Shown: positions 44,916 through 54,147, counted from the stretch's first letter. The stretch is DNA of 64,000 nt from Pseudomarimonas salicorniae (GCF_023156535.1 NZ_JALNMH010000001.1:124001-188000); one strand, 5' to 3'. The notes: generated by a model not told the origin, from the sequence alone. Made by a program: numbers and translations.

Positions 44916-46451
44916 TCAGTCGAGCCCGAAGAAGCTGCGGATCCGGCTTCTGATCGCCTCCTGCGCCGAGACCGGACGGCGCTCGCCCGGGGCTCCGGCC
45001 TCAGCGCGGCTGTCGAGCTCGCTGCTGCGCCGCGAGATGATCCGGGACAGCTCCTCCGCCAGGTCCGGCCGCGCATTGAGTATCCGCTGCAGCGCGCCCT
45101 TCTCCAGGCGATAGCACAGCACGTCGCTGCGCGCGGTGACCGTCGCTCGACGCGGCTCGCCGGTCATCAGACCCATCTCGCCGACGACGCTGCCCGACTT
45201 CAGGGTCACCACGTGCTGGCGCCGGCCGTGGGCCTCGGTCCAGACGTCGGCCTCGCCATCGACCAGCAGATAGAGGAAGTGCGCCACGGCGCCCTGCCGG
45301 GTGATGGTGTCTCCATGCACGAAGGGGCTTTCGATAAGCGCGTCGGCGACCTCCTCGCGCTCTTCGTCCGAGAGCACCGAGAACAGCTCGATCTCGCCCA
45401 GCGCGCGCAGCCGACGGGCCTGGTCGTCGGCGCGCTGGGCGGCCCGGCGGGCATCGTTTTCCTTGATCACCAGCCGCTCCTCGCGGACCACGGCCAGTGC
45501 TATGCGATGGCGAGCAAGGGCCGCCAGCGCGTGCATGCGCACCTCGGAGTCGGTGGGGTCGTCGGGGCGCGGATCCTCGATCCAGTAGCGCAGGGCCCAG
45601 CGGGCGAACCCGTGCCCCACCTCCATCAGCACCGCGCTGGGCGCTGGATCGGGCACCACATTGGGAATGTCCGCCCCGCGCACGGCATCCTCAAGCACCT
45701 TCTGCACCTGGGTGGGGGAGGCGCCGATTTCGATGTTGAACCAGACCCAGCGTCGCCAGCGGATCCGCTGATCGCGGCGTGACCCGATCACGGTGAACAG
45801 GTTCTTGACCAGCCAACCGTTGGGAATGATCACCGTCTCGCGGTTGCGCGTCTCCACCGCGGTATGTCGCCAGCGGACATCCACGACCTGTCCGGCGACG
45901 TCGCCGAAGCGCACCCAGTCGCCCACCTTGACGGAGTCGTCGAGCTGCAGGACGACGCCACCGAGGACATTGCCGAGGGTGTCCTGCATCGAGAACGCGA
46001 GCACCGCCGTGATCACCGCGGAGGTGGTCAGCAGGCTGGCCAGGTCGACGCCGATGCCGTGCAGCCAGAACAGCAGCCAGGCGACGCCCAGCGCGGTGGT
46101 TACCAGATCTTCGACGATCCGCGGCAACTCGAAGCCGAGCCGTGGCAGGAAAACCCTGAACACCCAGTTTCCGCCAAGTCGGATCAGGGCGGCGCCGATG
46201 CCGAACAAGGCCGCACCCGAGCACAGCGAGGCGGCCCGGTCGAAGCCGGCGCGATCGAGCAGCGCGGCCAGACCGTCGATCAGGACGAAGAGGATGACCA
46301 GGACCAGCACGTTGCGGATGCCCGCGCGGTCGGGCGGTTTCAGCGCAAGCAGGCCAAGGCCGAGGGCGAGGGCGATGGCCGCCCCCACCAGAACCTCCTC
46401 TTGCCACAGCCAGCCTGCCACGTGCGCCCCGCCTGCCTGGTCCGCCCCCAT
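44916..46451 (-). CDS. MscS-family mechanosensitive channel with C-terminal cyclic-nucleotide-binding domain
   Basis: 511-aa inner-membrane channel. Four to five N-terminal helices (about 18-38, 45-65, 72-95, 112-135 and 140-165) lead into the MscS pore and beta domain (about 145-215), with LLTTSAVITAVLAFSMQDTL and GDWVRFGDVAGQVVDVRWRH. The mixed alpha/beta domain extends to about 330. A cyclic-nucleotide-binding domain follows (about 355-475; FSVLSDEEREEVADALIES, GSVVGEMGLMTGEPRRATV), where the GEMGL...RRATV element corresponds to the phosphate-binding cassette. Such channels are thought to couple osmotic release to nucleotide binding. The last 40 residues form a charged tail. Confidence 0.92.
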   Translation of the reverse strand: MGADQAGGAHVAGWLWQEEVLVGAAIALALGLGLLALKPPDRAGIRNVLVLVILFVLIDGLAALLDRAGFDRAASLCSGAALFGIGAALIRLGGNWVFRVFLPRLGFELPRIVEDLVTTALGVAWLLFWLHGIGVDLASLLTTSAVITAVLAFSMQDTLGNVLGGVVLQLDDSVKVGDWVRFGDVAGQVVDVRWRHTAVETRNRETVIIPNGWLVKNLFTVIGSRRDQRIRWRRWVWFNIEIGASPTQVQKVLEDAVRGADIPNVVPDPAPSAVLMEVGHGFARWALRYWIEDPRPDDPTDSEVRMHALAALARHRIALAVVREERLVIKENDARRAAQRADDQARRLRALGEIELFSVLSDEEREEVADALIESPFVHGDTITRQGAVAHFLYLLVDGEADVWTEAHGRRQHVVTLKSGSVVGEMGLMTGEPRRATVTARSDVLCYRLEKGALQRILNARPDLAEELSRIISRRSSELDSRAEAGAPGERRPVSAQEAIRSRIRSFFGLD

Positions 46452-46490
46452 GATCGGCGAGCCGGGGCGCTTTGCCTATGGCCGGAAGGC

Positions 46491-47270
46491 CTACCAGGGC
46501 ACGTCGCGTCCGTCCCAGGCGACGAAACGCCCACTGTCCTCGGGCCCAAGAGACTCGATGATGCCGAGCAGCTGGCGCGCCGCGCGTTCCGGGGTGAACA
46601 GCCTGTCCGCCGGCACGCCCCCCTGGAAAGGCGCCGACAGCGGGGTGTCGACGGTACCGGGATGCAGCATGACCACACACAGGCCGCGCGCGCTGCGCCG
46701 CAGCTCGATCGCGGCGGTCTTCAGCAGCTGGTTCTGCGCTGCCTTGGCGGCGCGGTAGCTGTACCAGCCGCCCAGGCGATTGTCGGAGATCGAACCGACC
46801 CGGGCGCTCAGCGAGGCGAAATGCGCCTGGCCAGCGGTCTTCAGCCGTGGCAGCAGGGCACGCAGCAGCAGAACCGGGGCGAACGCGTTCAGCGCGAAGC
46901 TGCGCGCCAGCGCCGTGGCGTCGAGCTGGGCCAGTGACTTTTCCGGGTTCATGTCGGCGTCGTGGAGCAACCCCGCACAGTGGAACACCAGGTCGAGCCG
47001 GCCGGCGTCATCGTCGATGGATGCGGGCAGATCATCGATGGCCGCGGCCTCGGAAAGGTCGACGTCGCGGCGCAGCAGCCGTCCGGGGTGGGCGGACTCC
47101 AGTGCGTCGAGCGCGGCGCAGCCGGAGGCCCTGCGAGAGACTGCCAGCACCCGGCCGGCCGGCCGAGATTCGAGCAGCTGGGTGACCGCGGCGAGACCGA
47201 TGCCGCTGCTGGCTCCGGTGACCAGCGCAAGTGACCCCGTGGGCGGGCAAGTTCCTGACCTGGCGGCCAT
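46491..47270 (-). CDS. Short-chain dehydrogenase/reductase
   Basis: SDR enzyme of about 259 aa. The NAD(P)-binding TGASSGIG motif is near the N-terminus, CAG (NNAG equivalent) and SLSARVGSISDN carry the catalytic Ser region, and YSYRAAKAA supplies the Tyr-xxx-Lys pair. The overall shape (LVTGASSGIGLAA...ALNAFAPVLLLRAL...VVMLHPGTVDTPLSAPF) is that of the C-factor/CsgA-like SDR group. ATG 47270 is preferred over 47276 because GAGG lies at the right distance. Substrate unknown; it stands next to the channel gene on the same strand. Confidence 0.88.
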   Translation of the reverse strand: MAARSGTCPPTGSLALVTGASSGIGLAAVTQLLESRPAGRVLAVSRRASGCAALDALESAHPGRLLRRDVDLSEAAAIDDLPASIDDDAGRLDLVFHCAGLLHDADMNPEKSLAQLDATALARSFALNAFAPVLLLRALLPRLKTAGQAHFASLSARVGSISDNRLGGWYSYRAAKAAQNQLLKTAAIELRRSARGLCVVMLHPGTVDTPLSAPFQGGVPADRLFTPERAARQLLGIIESLGPEDSGRFVAWDGRDVPW

Positions 47271-47340
47271 CGGCATCCTCGACGGTGGGCATGTCGGGAG
47301 GATGCCCGTGCGAGCGTCGGCGCTGCGTATGGGCGGCCGG

Positions 47341-47369
47341 AAGAAAAGCGCCGGCCATTCGGCCGGCGC
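47341..47369 (-). terminator. Rho-independent terminator of ydcH
   Basis: On the minus strand GCGCCGGCC/GGCCGGCGC (9 bp, 4-base loop) is followed by TTTTCTT. It lies about 50 bases after the ydcH stop. A second GC hairpin (CGCCGGG/CCCGGCG, about 47381-47399) lies between. Confidence 0.85.
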
Positions 47370-47420
47370 GGATCATCGGAACGCCGGGGCTTGCCCGGCG
47401 CATGCTGCGTAGCCGCGTGC

Positions 47421-47645
47421 TCAGTGCACCGCGTTGCGCTCCTCGAACATGCGGGTCAGCCGGTCCTTGGCGAACAGCTTCTCCTTCTTCATCCGTGCCA
47501 GGGTCGTGTCGTCCAGGGGCAGCACCCCGAGTTCGGCATCCAGCACCTGCTTGTCGAGCTCCTGGTGTCGCCGGAACAGCTGGCGGAACTCGGTATCGTT
47601 CTTCATCAGGGCCTCGACCTCGGTTTGCGGATGGGCTTCGAACAT
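47421..47645 (-). CDS. YdcH family protein (DUF465)
   Basis: 74-aa helical hairpin protein of the DUF465/YdcH family. The FRQLFRRHQELDKQVLDAEL helix and the LARMKKEKLFAKDRLTRMFE helix are the family's conserved core. A strong GAGGAGGAAACGCG site precedes the ATG. Function is unknown in all members; they are small, abundant cytosolic proteins. Confidence 0.92.
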   Translation of the reverse strand: MFEAHPQTEVEALMKNDTEFRQLFRRHQELDKQVLDAELGVLPLDDTTLARMKKEKLFAKDRLTRMFEERNAVH

Positions 47646-47963
47646 CGCGTTTCCTCCTCAGGCAGAAACGCAAACGCCCCGCGCGAGAAGCTCGCGCGGG
47701 GCGTTTGCAGAGTGATCATCAAGCATGTGGCAGGCGGGGACCGGTTCGCGCTCCGACCCCGCCTCAGCCAGTGAGGCGGCGGACTCGGCGCTGTCGCAGT
47801 CATGCTTCATCGGCCTGCTTCCTTCGGACCGCACCCTCAGCGGCGCGGTGAATCCACCCTACGCCGCTGCCCGGCCGCCCGCAACCACCGTCCGTCGACT
47901 TGGCTGGCTACCGGCGAGACCTGTCGTCGGTGAGATTAAACTCTTTCAGTTCAATACGTTGCG
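47646..47963. other. Upstream region of ydcH with an 18-bp hairpin
   Basis: 318 bases between the OmpA-family gene and ydcH, both on the minus strand. A perfect 18-bp stem with a 3-base loop (47670-47687 / 47691-47708, AAACGCCCCGCGCGAG core) lies 25 bases before the ydcH start. The T-rich tail on the minus strand is weak (GTTTGCGTTTCT). It could end the upstream transcript or attenuate ydcH. An AT-rich patch (47936-47960) may hold a promoter. A 50-codon frame (47658-47810) runs through the hairpin and is not convincing. Confidence 0.55.
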
Positions 47964-48917
47964 CTATCGTCCGCGATTGATGACGATCTCCACGCGGCGG
48001 TTCCGGGAGCGCCCCTCCGCCGTGTCGTTGTCAGCCACGGGCTGGTCCTTGCCGCGACCCACCGCGGTCAGCCGGCCGGGGTCGACGCCTTCCTCGATCA
48101 GGGCGTCGCGGACCGCTTCCGCGCGGCGCTGGGAAAGGGCCTGGTTGAGGTTGGCGCTGCCACGATTGTCGGTGTGCCCCTCGATCAGAACCGGCGAGGC
48201 GCCAGCCGACTGCACGAAGTCGATCACCCGGGACAGGTTGGCCCGGGCCTCCGGGCGCAAATCGGCCTGCCCCGAGGCGAAGGCGTCGCCGGAGAGGGTC
48301 ATCACCTCGCCACGGGCGTCGCGGCGCGAGGTCATCGACTCCAGCTGGATGCGCAGGCTGTCGGCCGCTGCTCCGGCCAGTTCCGCTTCGCGCTTGGCCA
48401 GTTCGGCTTCGGCCGCCTGGGCCTCGGCGAGGCGACGGGCGGCCTCGGCCTCGGCCGAGGACAGCTCGCTTTCGGCCCGGGCGGCGCGCGCCTCGTCCAT
48501 CGCGCGAGCGGCCTCTTCGGCACGCGCCAGGCTCTGCAGCCGAAGCTTCTCGGCCTCGATCCGGTTGCGCTCGGCATCGCGGCGGGTGGCTTCGAGCAGG
48601 ATGCGGTCGCGCTCACGCTCCAGCTGGGCCAGCTGCTGCTGGGCCAGCTCGGCCTGCGCGGCCACCCGGGCGATTTCCAGGCGCCGCTCGGCCAGATAGA
48701 GCTGGGCCGGACGATCGCGCTTCTCCGCCGCGCGCAGGGCGGCCACCGCCTGGCGCGCCTTGAGCCGCTCGGCCGGGGCCAGGCTGCCGAGCGAGGCGTC
48801 GCTCTCCAGCGCCGACAGCGAAGCCTCGAGGCGTTCGACCTCGAGATCGCGCTGCGGGGTACTGGCGCAGGCGGCAAGGCAGGCGATCAGGGCCAGCAGG
48901 ATCAGGGTGCGGCTCAT
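47964..48917 (-). CDS. OmpA-family lipoprotein with coiled coil
   Basis: 317-aa lipoprotein: signal LILLALIACLAAC with lipobox cysteine C17. A long Ala/Glu/Arg-rich coiled coil (about 60-195) is followed by an OmpA-like peptidoglycan-binding domain (about 200-315) with LIEGHTDNRGSANLNQALSQ and RRAEAVRDALIEEGV. It should anchor in the outer membrane and bind peptidoglycan. Its ATG overlaps the stop of the upstream DUF4398 gene (ATGA), so the pair forms a small envelope operon. Confidence 0.92.
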   Translation of the reverse strand: MSRTLILLALIACLAACASTPQRDLEVERLEASLSALESDASLGSLAPAERLKARQAVAALRAAEKRDRPAQLYLAERRLEIARVAAQAELAQQQLAQLERERDRILLEATRRDAERNRIEAEKLRLQSLARAEEAARAMDEARAARAESELSSAEAEAARRLAEAQAAEAELAKREAELAGAAADSLRIQLESMTSRRDARGEVMTLSGDAFASGQADLRPEARANLSRVIDFVQSAGASPVLIEGHTDNRGSANLNQALSQRRAEAVRDALIEEGVDPGRLTAVGRGKDQPVADNDTAEGRSRNRRVEIVINRGR

Positions 48918-49294
48918 CGGCGTTTCTCCTCACCCAGCAGGTCGCGGCGGAGCTGGGTGTTCTCCTCGCTTCGCCTTTGGACCTCCCTGCGCGCCTGGGC
49001 GGCGCGGCTCTTGGCCAGGGCCAGCTCGGCGTCCGCCGCGGCCTGGGCCGCGGCATCCCGGGCCCGGTCGTACTGGCGGGCCTCGATCGCGGCCTGGGCG
49101 ACGGCCAGCTTGTCACGGGCAAAGCCCAGCTCGACCGGTGCGAAGTCGGCGGCCTTGGCCTGCCGGGCGTCGTTCAACGCTGCCTCCGCAGCCGCCAGTT
49201 CCGCCGTGGGCGGCGGCGTGCTGGCGCAGGCCGCAAGCAGGATCACGGCGGCGATGGGCCCGCCCGCGTGGAACAATTTCCCTTTGCCTGTCAT
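48914..49294 (-). CDS. DUF4398 lipoprotein
   Basis: 126-aa protein with a signal sequence and lipobox LLAACAS (Cys near residue 23). A helical, Ala-rich DUF4398 domain (about 30-105; AEAALNDARQAKAADFAPVE and ARDKLAVAQAAIEARQYDRA) and an Arg/Glu-rich tail follow. DUF4398 proteins often precede an OmpA-family gene, as here, with a 4-base overlap. The function is unknown but must be in the outer envelope. Confidence 0.88.
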   Translation of the reverse strand: MTGKGKLFHAGGPIAAVILLAACASTPPPTAELAAAEAALNDARQAKAADFAPVELGFARDKLAVAQAAIEARQYDRARDAAAQAAADAELALAKSRAAQARREVQRRSEENTQLRRDLLGEEKRR

Positions 49295-49407
49295 ATGATT
49301 CCCGACGACACCGGCGAGATGGTGTGCTGGGCTATTGTGGAAAGCCGGCGCCTGGCTTGCAACGCCCGGGCCCGCCCACCATCCAGGGGGACGACGGAGC
49401 GACTGCT

Positions 49408-50508
49408 ATGGATATCGGCTATTTCCTCAAATTGATGACCGAGAAGAACGCCTCGGACATGTTCCTGACCACCGGCGCGCCGGTGAACATCAAGGTCGAG
49501 GGCAAGCTCTATCCCCTGGGCAATACCGGCCTGCCGGCAGGCATGGTGAAGAAGATCGCCTACTCGCTGATGGACGAGGGCCAGGTTCCGCACTTCGAGC
49601 GCGAGCTGGAGTTGAACATGGCGATCTCGGTGCGCGAGGCCGGACGCTTCCGCGTCAACGTGTTCAAGCAGCGCGGCGAGGTCGGCATGGTGATCCGCGC
49701 GATCAAGAGCGAGATCCCGACTCTCGACCAGCTCAAGCTGCCCCCGGTGCTGAAGCAGATCATCATGGAGCAGCGCGGTCTGGTGCTGGTGGTCGGCTCC
49801 ACCGGCTCGGGCAAGTCGACCACGCTGGCGGCGATGATCGACCATCGCAACAGCAATTCGACCGGCCATATCCTCACCATCGAGGATCCGATCGAGTTCC
49901 TGCACAAGCACAAGAAGGCGATCGTCAACCAGCGTGAGGTGGGACTCGACACCCATGGCTTCCACAACGCGCTGAAGAACGCCATGCGCGAGGCCCCCGA
50001 CGTGATCCTGATCGGCGAGATCCTCGACCAGGTCACCATGGAAGCGGCCATCGCCTTCGCCGAGACCGGCCACCTGTGCCTGGCCACCCTGCACTCGAAC
50101 AACGCCGACCAGACCCTGGAGCGCATCCTCAACTTCTTCCCCGAGTCCGCGCACAAGAACATCCTGATGAACCTGTCGCTGAACCTGAAGGCAGTGATCT
50201 CGCAGCGCCTGGTCATCGGCAAGGACGGCAAGCGACTGCCGGCCACCGAGGTGCTGATCAACACGCCGATGATCCGCGACCTGATCCGCCGCGGCGAGGT
50301 GCACGAGGTCAAGGAAGCGATGGACAAGTCGCTGGAGGAAGGCATGCAGACCTTCGACCAGTCGCTCTACCGGCTGTACAAGGAAGGCAAGTGCGAGCTG
50401 GAGGAAGTGCTGCGCAAGGCCGACTCGCGCGACGGCCTGTCGCTCAAGATCCGCCTCTCCGAAGGCTCGACCGACGAGCACGACCCCTACGCCGAGGTCT
50501 TCCGCTGA
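49408..50508 (+). CDS. pilU: Type IV pilus retraction ATPase PilU
   Basis: 366-aa cytoplasmic ATPase of the PilT/VirB11 family, an accessory retraction motor with PilT. Walker A GSTGSGKST (K136), the Asp box ILTIEDPIEF, a Walker B region DVILIGEI and the His box ATLHSNNADQTLERILNFF are present. The segment usually GE(M/I)RDxET reads GEILDQVTM, so the Arg and Glu are replaced; I recall a similar GEILD form in Xanthomonas PilU. The ATG gives the canonical MDIGYFLKLMTEKNASDMF. pilT is not in the window; in relatives it lies directly upstream, whereas here the lipoprotein pair is upstream. Confidence 0.95.
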   Translation: MDIGYFLKLMTEKNASDMFLTTGAPVNIKVEGKLYPLGNTGLPAGMVKKIAYSLMDEGQVPHFERELELNMAISVREAGRFRVNVFKQRGEVGMVIRAIKSEIPTLDQLKLPPVLKQIIMEQRGLVLVVGSTGSGKSTTLAAMIDHRNSNSTGHILTIEDPIEFLHKHKKAIVNQREVGLDTHGFHNALKNAMREAPDVILIGEILDQVTMEAAIAFAETGHLCLATLHSNNADQTLERILNFFPESAHKNILMNLSLNLKAVISQRLVIGKDGKRLPATEVLINTPMIRDLIRRGEVHEVKEAMDKSLEEGMQTFDQSLYRLYKEGKCELEEVLRKADSRDGLSLKIRLSEGSTDEHDPYAEVFR

Positions 50509-50616
50509 CACCCTCCCGGCGGCGGGCTTGCCCGGCGCCCCTTGCCAGCGCTCCGCCACGGCATGGGCCGGGCACCGCGCAGCAGGCCGAGCGCTACGGC
50601 GGACTAACGACGCCTT

Positions 50617-50836
50617 CTAGTGTCCTGTCCCGGAAGTACGTTGTTGAAGTCGCGACGCGGATGCGTCGTCGAGGCAAGGCGCGAGAAGGAGGCATAGCAG
50701 CGCTATGGCGACGCCGACCGAGCGCAGCGAAGGCGTAGCGGGCAAAGCCCGCGCTGCTGCGCAGCGGCCGAACAACGCAGCATCGGCGGCGCAGACCGAG
50801 CGAGTTCTGCGATGTATTTCCGGGACAGGACACTAG
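50617..50836. mobile_element. MITE-like element with TGTCCTGTCCCGGAA termini
   Basis: 220-base non-coding element. The 23-base ends are inverted with one mismatch: CTAGTGTCCTGTCCCGGAA at the left (50617) and its complement at the right (50814-50836). CTAG at each end could be a YTAR target duplication, or TA alone. The interior is GC-rich with a GCGCGAGAAGGAGGCATAGC stretch and several short palindromes (AGCGGGCAAAGCCCGCGCTG), no gene. It lies 24 bases downstream of the maiA stop. The 108 bases between pilU and the element hold nothing recognisable. Confidence 0.75.
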
Positions 50837-50859
50837 CGGCTTCCGGACGCCAGGCTTGC

Positions 50860-51549
50860 TCAGGCCGGGGCCGTTACGGGCGGTGCGTCGGGCTGGTTCT
50901 CCGGCCGGGCCAGGTCGAACTCGGGCATCTCGAGGCAGCGACGGTCGATCCGCTCGATGGTCGGGTACTCCGACATGTCGACGCCGAACCGACGGGCGTT
51001 GTACACCTGCGGGATCAGGCAGCAGTCCGCCATGCTGGGCAGGTCGCCCTCGCAGAACTCGCCGGTAGAGGGATTGTCGGCGAGCAGGCTCTCCACCGCC
51101 GCGAAGCCGAGCTGGATCCAGCGCCGCACCCAAGCCTCACGCTCGGGCTGCGGCACGTTCCAACCGTTCTCGAAGAACTGCAGGATGCGCAGGTTGTTCA
51201 ACGGATGGATGTCGCAGGCGACCATCTGCGAAATCGCGCGCACCCGAGCGCGATCACGGGCGGTGGCCGGCATGATCGGCTGGTCCGGAAAGGTCTCTTC
51301 GAGGTATTCGAGGATGGCCAGCGACTGCCGGATGACCCGTTGACCGTGCTTGAGCGTGGGAACGAGTTCCTGCGGGTTGAGCGCCTGGTAGGCCTCTCCA
51401 TGCTGTTCGCCACCATCGCGGAGCAGGTGCACCGCGGCGATCTCGTGCGGCAGGCGCTTGAGCTGCAGCCCGATGCGGACCCGGTAGGCGGCGCTTGATC
51501 GCCAATAGCTGTAAAGCGTGAGCGTGCCGTTCAAAGCAACGCCTCCCAT
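50860..51549 (-). CDS. maiA: Maleylacetoacetate isomerase
   Basis: 229-aa zeta-class glutathione S-transferase. It isomerises maleylacetoacetate to fumarylacetoacetate with glutathione as cofactor. The N-terminal thioredoxin fold has YSYWRSSAAYRVRIGL with the catalytic SSxxxR-type motif, NPQELVPTL and the QSLAILEYLEE glutathione-binding element. The C-terminal helical domain has IHPLNNLRIL and the typical GDLPSMADCCLIPQVYNARRFGVD. The start has a GGGGA site. Last gene of the tyrosine-degradation operon, 57 bases after fahA. Confidence 0.96.
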   Translation of the reverse strand: MGGVALNGTLTLYSYWRSSAAYRVRIGLQLKRLPHEIAAVHLLRDGGEQHGEAYQALNPQELVPTLKHGQRVIRQSLAILEYLEETFPDQPIMPATARDRARVRAISQMVACDIHPLNNLRILQFFENGWNVPQPEREAWVRRWIQLGFAAVESLLADNPSTGEFCEGDLPSMADCCLIPQVYNARRFGVDMSEYPTIERIDRRCLEMPEFDLARPENQPDAPPVTAPA

Positions 51550-51606
51550 GGATTCCCCGCCTTGCAGCCTACGCTCCGCCTACCGGAGTGTGAAGCAGTC
51601 TGCTCC

Positions 51607-52608
51607 CTAGGCTGTGTAGCGTTTCACAGTTTGTTCAATCGCTCCGAACAGGGATTTTCCTTCCGCGTCGAGCATTTCGATGCGTACTTTGTCGCCGAAC
51701 TTGAGGAACGGAGTCACCGGCTTGCCGGTCTCGAGGGTCTCGACCGTGCGCTTCTCGGCAAAGCACGAGGCGCCCAGCGAAGTGTCCTGATTGGCGACCG
51801 TGCCCGAGCCGACCAGGGTGCCGGCCGACAGCGGCCGTGTCCTGGCGGCGTGCGCGACCAGCTGGGCAAAGTTGAACTGCATGTCCACGCCGGCTTCGGG
51901 CGCGCCGAACCAGGCATCATTGATATGCGTCAGCAGCGGACGGTGCAGCTTGCAGTCCTTCCAGGCCTCGCCCAGCTCGTCGGGGGTGACGAAGACCGGC
52001 GACAGCGCCGACCGAGGCTTGCTCTGCAGGAAGCCGAAGCCCTTGGCCAGCTCACCCGGAATCAGCGCGCGCAGCGAGACGTCGTTGACCAGGCCGATGA
52101 GCTGGATGTGCCCGGCGGCCGCCTCCGGCGACACGCCCATCGGCACATCGTCGGTCACCACCAGCACCTCGGCCTCGAGGTCGATGCCGAATTCCTCCGA
52201 GCCCACCAGGACCGGATCGCGCGGGCCGTAGAAGCCGGCGCTGGTCGCCTGGTACATCAGCGGGTCGGTGTAGAAGCTGTCCGGCACCTCGGCGCCACGG
52301 GCGCGGCGGACGCGCTCGACGTGCGGCAGATAGGCCGAACCATCGACGAACTCGAAGGCGCGCGGCAGCGGTGCCGCCAGCTGGGCAAAGTCGACCGCGA
52401 ACACCGGCTCGCCATTGATCGTCTCCGCCGGGCTGCCATTGAGCAGCTCGGACACCTGGTTCAGGCGCGGCGCGGTCGATTCCCAGTCTTCCAGCGCGCG
52501 CTGCAGGGTCGGGGCGATGTCCGGTACGCGCACCGCCCGGGCGAGGTCACGCGAGGCGACGATCAGCGTGCCGTCGCGGCCGCCTTCCTTGAGGGATCCG
52601 AGTTTCAT
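51607..52608 (-). CDS. fahA: Fumarylacetoacetate hydrolase family protein
   Basis: 333-aa FAH-fold hydrolase that cleaves fumarylacetoacetate to fumarate and acetoacetate, the last step of tyrosine breakdown. The metal-binding region DLEAEVLVVTDDVP, the active-site loop around YQATSAGFYGPRDPV and SGTVANQD are visible. It is of the shorter bacterial type rather than the 420-aa eukaryotic type. The ATG is followed by MKLGSLKEGGRDGTLIVASR, normal for this group. It sits between hmgA and maiA on the same strand, supporting the role. Confidence 0.93.
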   Translation of the reverse strand: MKLGSLKEGGRDGTLIVASRDLARAVRVPDIAPTLQRALEDWESTAPRLNQVSELLNGSPAETINGEPVFAVDFAQLAAPLPRAFEFVDGSAYLPHVERVRRARGAEVPDSFYTDPLMYQATSAGFYGPRDPVLVGSEEFGIDLEAEVLVVTDDVPMGVSPEAAAGHIQLIGLVNDVSLRALIPGELAKGFGFLQSKPRSALSPVFVTPDELGEAWKDCKLHRPLLTHINDAWFGAPEAGVDMQFNFAQLVAHAARTRPLSAGTLVGSGTVANQDTSLGASCFAEKRTVETLETGKPVTPFLKFGDKVRIEMLDAEGKSLFGAIEQTVKRYTA

Positions 52609-52792
52609 GCGGTCAGTCCTTGTGGGGTTCTGGCGAATTGGGGGAGCGTAGGGCCGGGCTTGGCCCGCCGTCGAGAATGCCGGGTCGGCCGCAGAGCAGT
52701 CCGATCAATGCCTGCGCGCTGTGCCGCGATCACCGCTGCTGCGTCCGCGTTCCACGCCTGCGGCGGGCATCGGGCAGCGCGCGAGTCCCGAC

Positions 52793-54124
52793 CTACGGCT
52801 TGCTCGGGTCGAAATGCTTCTTCAGGCCCTGCCAGCACTGCTGGTAGTCACCCTGCCTGTGGCCGGCCTGGAGCGCCTGGGCACTGGGGCAGAGCAGCCA
52901 GCGGCTCTCGAACATGAAGGCCATGGTATCGGTGATGAAGTCCGGCTTGCCGGTATCCGCCGCGCTGGCCTTCTCGAAGGTCGAGGCGTCCGGACCGTGG
53001 CCGCTCATGCAGTTGTGCAGTGACGCTCCGCCGGGCACGAAACCGCCCTGCTTGGCGTCGTAGGCGCCGTGGACCAGGCCCATGAACTCGCTGGCTACGT
53101 TGCGGTGGAACCAGGGCGGGCGGAAGGTGTCCTGCATGACCAGGATGCGCGGCGGGAAGATCACGAAATCGATATTGGCCCAGCCGGCGCTGTCGCTGGG
53201 CGAGGTCAGCACGGTGAAGATCGACGGGTCGGGGTGGTCGAAGCTGATCGAACCGATTGTGTTGAAGCGCCGCAGGTCGTAGGCGTAGGGCGCGTGGGAG
53301 CCATGCCAGGCCACCACGTCCAGCGGCGAGTGGCCGATCGAGGCCCGCCAGAGCGCGCCATCCAGCTTCTGAATCAGGTGGAATTCGCCCTCGACGTCCT
53401 CGTAGGCCGCCTCCGGCGTGCGGAAGTCGCGCGGATTGGCGAGCCCATTGGAGCCGATCGGGCCCAGCTCGGGCAGGCGGAGCGCGGCGCCGAAGTTCTC
53501 GCACAGATAACCCCGCGCCTGGCCATCCGGCAGTTCGACGCGGAAGCGCAGGCCGCGCGGAATCACCGCGATCTCCTGCGGCTCGACCTGCAGTACGCCG
53601 AGCTCGGTGGCGATGCGCAGCCGACCCTGCTGCGGCACGACCAGCATCTCGGCATCGGCGTTGGCGAAGAAGCGTCCATGCATGTCACGGTTGGCGGCAT
53701 ACAGGTGGATGCCCAGCCCCGACTGAGCCCGCGCCGTGCCGGCGCCGGCCATGGTGTACAGGCCATCGACAAAGTCGCGCGCCTCGGCCGGCAGGGGCAG
53801 CGGGTCCCAGCGCAGCTGGTCCGGGCTCACCGGAGTCTCGCCGAAGCGATTGTGGAAGGCCTCGTGCGGCAGCGGCTCGAACGGTCCGTGCATCGAACCG
53901 GGGCGTATCCGGTACATCCAGCTGCGCCGGTTGCCGTGGCGTGGCGCGGTGAACGCGCTGCCCGAGATCTGCTCGGCGTACAGGCCATAGGGGCAGCGCT
54001 GCGGCGAATTGCGCCCTTCCGGCAGCGCACCCGGCAGGGCCTCGCTGGCGAACTCCTGACCGAATCCGACCTGATACCGGAGCGTCTCGTCTGACTGCGT
54101 GCGGGGCTTGAGTTGGGCGTTCAT
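52793..54124 (-). CDS. hmgA: Homogentisate 1,2-dioxygenase
   Basis: 443-aa cupin-fold Fe(II) dioxygenase. It opens the ring of homogentisate to maleylacetoacetate. Typical segments are [41 protein letters not shown], the metal-site region [20 protein letters not shown], and [20 protein letters not shown]. The first seven residues (MNAQLKP) are the same as those of the next gene upstream, hppD. It is the second gene of the operon; a GGGAGAGGGG hairpin lies between it and hppD. Confidence 0.97.
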   Translation of the reverse strand: MNAQLKPRTQSDETLRYQVGFGQEFASEALPGALPEGRNSPQRCPYGLYAEQISGSAFTAPRHGNRRSWMYRIRPGSMHGPFEPLPHEAFHNRFGETPVSPDQLRWDPLPLPAEARDFVDGLYTMAGAGTARAQSGLGIHLYAANRDMHGRFFANADAEMLVVPQQGRLRIATELGVLQVEPQEIAVIPRGLRFRVELPDGQARGYLCENFGAALRLPELGPIGSNGLANPRDFRTPEAAYEDVEGEFHLIQKLDGALWRASIGHSPLDVVAWHGSHAPYAYDLRRFNTIGSISFDHPDPSIFTVLTSPSDSAGWANIDFVIFPPRILVMQDTFRPPWFHRNVASEFMGLVHGAYDAKQGGFVPGGASLHNCMSGHGPDASTFEKASAADTGKPDFITDTMAFMFESRWLLCPSAQALQAGHRQGDYQQCWQGLKKHFDPSKP

Positions 54125-54147
54125 GGGCCTTCGCCTTGTTTGGATCG

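Noticed and set aside
47658-47810. 50-codon minus-strand frame between the OmpA-family gene and ydcH
   Set aside because: Its C-terminal codons are the 18-bp hairpin itself and the product has no features; probably chance.
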